DNA of 64,000 nucleotides from Lepidurus packardi (taxonomy: Eukaryota; Arthropoda; Branchiopoda; Notostraca; Triopsidae). The notes beneath the pieces are model-generated. The model was not told the DNA's origin. It was given only the letters and a program-made list of their open reading frames with translations, and searched no databases. Location of the stretch: positions 7,316,001 through 7,380,000 of the forward strand of contig JAKZAN010000004.1 of the NCBI GenBank assembly GCA_023053545.1, given 5' to 3'. Shown here one piece after another: positions 59,032-64,000 of the stretch. The stretch's first letter is position 1; every line of letters begins with the position of its first letter. The translations under genes were made by a program, and so were the position numbers.

Positions 59032-61338
59032 ATGCTAAAACTAGCACGCGTTTCAAAAGGTAAAGAGATAGTGATATTGTATACCAACTAACAGGCCATT
59101 TAGGGTTAATGTTTGTAATTTGGCTGCTCATACCTGATTTCACCACTGTGGAATGCCAGTGCAACTTAACCTACGCTACTCGACAATTACGGGACTTCGA
59201 AACCGAAAAACGGGTCAATGACTTCATCACAAGCCACACAGCAAGGAAAACGGATGACCTGAGGAAAATTACGACTCCTGTTTTTAACCTTACTTCTCAA
59301 CTTGTCAACAAATTAGCGAAAGAACAAAGTATTCCGGACTTTATTCTTAGTGGAAGACTGTACCAGGTGCTGTGGGATAACTTTACAACAGGTTCGATAC
59401 AAAATTATACGATTTGGTACGGAAAGTGTTATTTACAAGTTCATTTATTTAGGATACAAAGGAAGTTTTTATGGGACAATCGCTATTAAGTCCTGCAATG
59501 ATACATGTAATCTCGCATGGGTTACTTTGCCCGAGTTCGTGAGGTTAGAGTACACTAATCCCCTTGACGCTTACATTAAAAGAACGGCCCTTCAAACTTT
59601 TTACCCTTTGGGCACGTACCGACCAGGGGCCGGCAGAAGTTTTAATTACAGCAATTATAATTTTTCGCAAAATCCGCCACAAGCTTATTCCTGTATTACT
59701 ACTACAGGTAAAATTCATTCAGCCAATTAAAACAAATAAATGCATACGATTATTTAGGTTACGCTTACCGTATGCGCTTTTCAATTGATGGCAAGAATTT
59801 AAAGGAAGCTTACTATACCCATTACGCAGATGGCAGGCAAATGATGACAGATTTGGAACTAGCGGTAAACATGTATACAACTCGGGTTGAAAAATAATAA
59901 AATAATGTTTTCTTATTTCGGTTTTTGTAGGTTGACAACTTTACTAGTTACACATTCGGCGAAACTTACATACAATCTAACTTTGACTTTTGGGATGCCG
60001 ATAGCAACAGCTTTTATGCGACACTTTACTTCAACAACTACTACGACCCTGAATGGGATACGTCTATGTCGGACATAAACCAGAAGCTAATTGGACTTAA
60101 AATCCTAGAACTGAAATACCTAAAGTTCAATTTGACCATTACTTCTCCGCCTACTGCCACGAAATGTGAGAACATTTTATATATACACATTTTTTGTGTT
60201 AGATGCAAACGTGGTACATTGGATTTGTTTCTGTTGGTTAGGCTACTGGTACAACGGTGGCAAAAGCACGGCATGTGACTTCTCTACAACATCTCAAACG
60301 CAAATGGTCACATCGACGAGTACATTAACTGGTACTCAAGAACCAGTCGCTAGTACGTCCACTACTACCCAAGGAACCATTACTAGTACGTTAACTAGAA
60401 CTAGAGAAACACTCGCTAGTGTAGTCACTAGTACCCAAGGAACAATTAGTAGCTCTTTAACTAGTAATCGCGAAAGTTTAAGTACCAAAAGACCTACAAT
60501 TCTAACTCTATTAATAGTAAGTCTTTTTAAATGACACCTACGACAATGTAATCAACTTATATATAGATGCCTTCCTCAGCCAGTCTGACTGCAGATAGGA
60601 ATTTAGCGAACGGCATTCTTCCTACAGTGTTAGCAGTCGATAACATTTTGACTGGAGTGCCACCTTTGCAAACGACTGATAAAGTATCAAATCTACTTGA
60701 TCAGGGTTCTTTTAAGTTTGGCCAAATTTTCACCATTCCTTCACTCAACCGCCAGTCTGAAAGTATTGCGACTTTTCCTGCAGTTAATAACAACACCAGG
60801 GTTCCAACAAATATCACCCTTCTGACGTCAACGCACGAAAAGACCCGACACTCGAGTAAACTTTACAAACGGAGCATTTTCCCAATAATGCAGAGAATTG
60901 GCTTTCGCTTTAGCTGAAATTACCCAAGCCACGAAAACATCAACAATGAATCCCTCTGTTATGCCAGCGTTCGACGATGATCCTTCATTCAAAGCAGTGG
61001 TACCCGTAATACCTAAAGTTTATAACGGTGAGTAAAATGGGCAATGTACCTAGTTTGCCTGTAAATAATTTTTTTGGGGGGGCTTTCTGACAGATAAGTT
61101 TTTGATAAAGGGGATCAAAGAAACTTCACCCGCTTCTGTAGTAACGTCAGCTTATTTATACACTATAACCATTCCAGCTGCTTTTGGTAAGAGTTCAAAT
61201 TTCTCCCTTCAAAATTCAATGGCCTATAAATTCAGTGGTTTACATATAGGAATAACCACAGTCATTGTAATAATTCTCTTATTCTGCCAAATGGACTGGA
61301 TTGACATGGCAGCCTCAAGCACAAAAACCCCGAAATAA
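59032..61338 (+). CDS. Array copy 10: intact, divergent member beyond AGMO
   Basis: Exons 59032-59059, 59095-59391, 59453-59707, 59758-59864, 59931-60165, 60242-60516, 60567-60855, 60914-61027, 61094-61186, 61250-61338 (593 residues). A stop lies just upstream in frame, which fixes the start; the first exon is unusually short (MLKLARVSK). Signal segment LMFVIWLLIPDFTTV, then CQCNLTYATRQLRD. Exon 3 carries YPLGTYRPG and ends CITTTG, with one cysteine of the usual CxC pair missing. Exon 4 ends MTDLELA. Exon 5 has FGETYIQSNF and LYFNNYYDPEW. The stalk takes three exons with Thr/Ser repeats of the type TSTQGTI and is less Thr-rich in its middle; it ends FDDDPSFKAVVPVIPKVYNG. Helix YTITIPAAFG plus ITTVIVIILLFC, then QMDWIDMAASSTKTPK. 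All phases agree. Confidence 0.88.
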
Positions 61339-63030
61339 CTCGATTTCTGAAATTGTACGTAGTCTTTTTACCCATAGCACTCGCACATGACCAGATTATG
61401 GAAAATAGTTTAAATCCTGATAATTTTACGCTCGTGTGGTGTGCCGTACATTCGTAAGCTAAAGGTACTGGATGCTTTATTCATAATACGTAAATCAATA
61501 GACCTTATTGGGCACAAGAAAGAGCACAAGTGATTGCGAAAATACACGCCATCGTCACACGGGTACTTTCGCCATTAACGAGCTCAATAATGCTTTTTAG
61601 TAGCCTTAATACTAATTAAAATTTGATTAATTAACTATTAATTTATGGGTTCCAACATTTAGTAGTAGAAAACACGACACAAGTACAGTAGCAAAAGAGG
61701 ACCACACAATTGGAGGATTTAAAGTGAAAAAGTCAAGGTCAAAATTAATGAAAAAATGAATTAATACAGACAGAAAAGGCAACGGGATTTGCCCTTTTAT
61801 ACCTATGCTAGACGGGACATGTTAATGATCATTAACTTCTAGTTAATCCTTCTACCTGAGTTAAATACGTTTAAGTGAGTTGTCTAGAAACGACAACGTT
61901 AAGGCGAAGACGAAGTTGTTACAACATCATTAACTCTGACCAACATTAGCTAATGCCTAGTCCCGTCCCGTCTAGTCCCGTCTAGACAACTTGAAGCTCA
62001 TTAAGTTAGGACTTGGATGACAAATAAGCTTTTCTTCATTTCACAAAAAGTTTTTCTCGTATAATCTAAAAAATAACAAATACGGATAAAAACCAGAATC
62101 GGTCTTCTCACAACCGTCGCTTATTTTCTAGTTTAGGGCATACGCGGGCATACATGCAAATAATGCTTTGAAAAACCGAAAGTTTTGTTGGAATCTAGCT
62201 TCTGTCATTGTTGGCACTAGTGTACCCACCAAGCTCCAGAAGAAATGGGGTATTGCGGCCTAGTCAATCTTCCGCGCAAGATTAGCAGCTGAACCAGAAG
62301 AAATATTTCTGCCCGAAAAAGGGTAAAAATACACAACAAAATCATTGGCCATATGTGAACACTCGAAAACGTTCATTTTTTGTCGTTCGAATGGACTTTG
62401 TGTCGAGGATGTGTTTAACTGTGTAAAGGTGCTACACCTAAAAGAGTTGGAAAGGTTTAAGCTTGGTAAAGCATATTGCTTCGGAAAAGTCTACTTTCCG
62501 AAAATGAAGAACACGGGTGTGAAATGTCCATCCTTTGCCGTTGCAAAATACTTTCTGGTAGGAAAGCGACAGGAAAAAAGACTTTATGGTAGAAAAGTGT
62601 TTAAATATGTGAAGGTGTAGGCTTAAGCATGGGCTTAAGCTTATTAATGAAACTGAACTTTCAATTTTTCGTCTGGACACTCATCAACTATTTCCCGTTC
62701 TGGAACTAGTTGAGCAACATTACACGTTAATGATATTTAGCTTCCCGTCTAGCCTAGGTATTATACTTTTTAAGTGACCATAAGCTCCCATGACAAAACA
62801 AAAAGCTTTGGCGGATGTCGAAGCCTAGATAAATACGAAAAAACGACTTTAACGTAGCGAGAAAATTCCAAGAAAGTTCACAAACCTGGATCACACGACT
62901 TCATGAAAGAGGGTTTCCTTTTCATTCATAGTTGGGGTTAAGGATCCCTTTAACGTACGAAAAAAAATTTGCAACATACAGGTTAAACAAATAGACGGAC
63001 AAAATACTCAAGAAGAATTATTCCAAGAGC
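61339..63030. other. Intergenic between copy 10 and the DEG/ENaC gene
   Basis: No gene is recognised. It contains the inverted-repeat element candidate listed separately. A 91-codon open frame at 62345-62620 lies within that candidate and has no known domain. Confidence 0.55.
61807..62753. mobile_element. Candidate non-autonomous inverted-repeat element (MITE-like)
   Basis: GCTAGACGGGACATGTTAAT at 61807 is mirrored on the opposite strand at about 62741-62753 (GCTAGACGGGAAG), and both are followed by ATCATTAAC. An extra internal inverted copy of CTAGACGGGAC occurs at about 61960-61990 in two units. No transposase is visible and no clean target duplication could be fixed, so the limits are provisional. 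A shorter element, 61807-61990, is an alternative. Confidence 0.4.
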
Positions 63031-64000
63031 TTAATTTTGGGTATAGGGTGGAGATCTGTCGAGCAGTACTTGTGTCGCGTTCCCGTAAGGCGGGTTGTAC
63101 GTCATAACGCGGGGCATAAACATGGGCTGCAAATTACCAATAGGGATAGGCATGGGTACTTGTTGGAAAACTATGTTGGGCATAAGTGTGGGCTGAGTAT
63201 AGAAATTGTTGACTAATGCGTCTTCAGCAGCATATCGGCGACGCCTTAAGCGGAATGCCTGCCAATCTTGAGCCGCGGGAATCAGCGAAGCTTGTTGGTG
63301 CTGATCCTTGTATTGAGGAGGGGAAGGAGGGTTTGGGCAGCCTTGCGGCACGTTTTGCAGAGCTGCCTGGAGCGCCAAAGTAGCCGAGCTGCCTGGGCGA
63401 ATTCTATGTTCGCGTTCGAAACACCAACGAAAGCAAATGAAGTAGAAAATTTCGATACAGGCGATCACACTAAAGCCCAGTCCGAGTCCGAGTAATCCAC
63501 CCATGGCAGCTTAATTTTGGGAATATTATGTTCATGTTTTAAGATGGGTAAAAATAAAAGAGACGAAGAACAGAAACTTACAAACAAAATCTTCCCAGCC
63601 ATAGCGAACCTCCATTTTGTATCGTATGGCTACCTTGTCTTGAAAGAAGAGCGAGACAGGAATCATGTTTTTCCTTTGAAACGAAAAGAGTAATGGAATA
63701 AATGAAGGAAACGAAAAAAGCCATGTCGTCTTTACTGAGCATATTCCACTAAGGTTTTAGCATCCATGATTTGTTCATTGAAATTGATTAGTTTACGCAA
63801 ACGACGAAATAAGCTGGAACCGTTAAAAGCAGCACCAGGGAAGGGAGCATATGACATATGCGCCTTATACTGCATGTCGGAGCATGCTGGGTAGCAATTT
63901 GGACAGTATTCATCCTTTGAAAAAAAATGTTAAAAAAAAAAAAATTAAATTACGAGTCATATTTACCTTTCTGCCACGAGCATCGCCTTTAGAAGATCAA
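63031..64000 (-). CDS. DEG/ENaC sodium channel (pickpocket-like), 3' part, runs off the window
   Basis: Exons read leftward: a partial exon from about 63986 or beyond to 63967, then 63914-63736, 63673-63582 and 63509-63031. The 179-nt exon reads DEYCPNCYPACSDMQYKAHM, the cysteine-rich end of the extracellular domain. The next gives IPVSLFFQDKVAIRYKMEVRYGWEDFV, cut here into two known family blocks: SLFFQD and RYGWEDF. The last exon opens with SAMGGLLGLGLGFSVIACIE and FYFICFRW: the second transmembrane helix with the GxS selectivity-filter triplet as GFS. The cytoplasmic tail is basic (RLRRRRY) and has PPQY, a possible Nedd4-type WW-domain ligand. These channels are trimeric, amiloride-type sodium channels used in touch, taste and osmotic sensing in arthropods. 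The start of the gene is outside the window. Confidence 0.9.

Noticed and set aside
23968-61338. The array considered as copies of a viral envelope-like or retroelement gene
   Set aside because: Every copy has many conserved introns, no long terminal repeats and no neighbouring polymerase or capsid-type frame, so these are host genes.
61960-61990. Direct repeats TAGTCCCGTCCCGTCTAGTC considered as a CRISPR or satellite start
   Set aside because: Only two short units without spacers; better explained as part of the inverted-repeat element.

Overview
The window looks like nuclear DNA of a small-intron arthropod. A branchiopod crustacean such as Daphnia is my best guess, because the animal genes here have introns mostly of 50-120 bp, pickpocket-type DEG/ENaC and CLCA genes are present, and TCAGTT initiators lie upstream of two genes. 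This placement is inference; no sequence names the species.

Left third (1-23.5 kb). After a gene-poor start holding a defective pogo/Tigger-type DNA transposon (2323-3120), an 11-exon CLCA gene (calcium-activated chloride channel regulator family) runs on the + strand from 3905 to 16985 with an 8.3 kb first intron. Its metalloprotease motif and its VWA metal-binding site are both degenerate. A second membrane-segment exon resembling its last exon lies at 21368-22054. ATG5 (autophagy) is complete on the - strand at 22307-23459.

Middle (24-61.4 kb). This is the striking part: a tandem array of at least ten copies of one gene family that I do not recognise. Six copies look intact (31456-33929, 40849-43200, 44763-47156, 47963-50125, 50772-53456, 59032-61338). 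Four are broken or remnants (23968-25096, 25570-27891, 34672-36969, 54110-54711), and further decayed pieces lie in the spacers. Each gene has a short first exon, a signal-peptide exon with a CxC start, several exons of a folded N-glycosylated ectodomain, a Thr/Ser-rich mucin-like stalk, a conserved juxtamembrane block, one transmembrane segment and a tail of about 10-20 residues. Exon lengths and intron phases are shared between copies and all reading frames close, so the gene models rest on comparison rather than on open frames alone. The array shows an 8.5 kb segmental duplication, an apparent gene-replacement (conversion) event, duplication of stalk exons, loss of an intron, and minisatellite growth inside coding exons. 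This is the pattern of fast-evolving surface proteins such as those used in recognition of self, pathogens or symbionts, or in mucus coats. Function is unknown.

Right end (55-64 kb). AGMO (alkylglycerol monooxygenase) lies on the - strand at 55139-57104, inserted between array members, with one exon whose length breaks frame. The 3' end of a pickpocket-like DEG/ENaC sodium channel gene is at 63031-64000 on the - strand and runs out of the window. No tRNA, rRNA, CRISPR array or virus-derived element was recognised.
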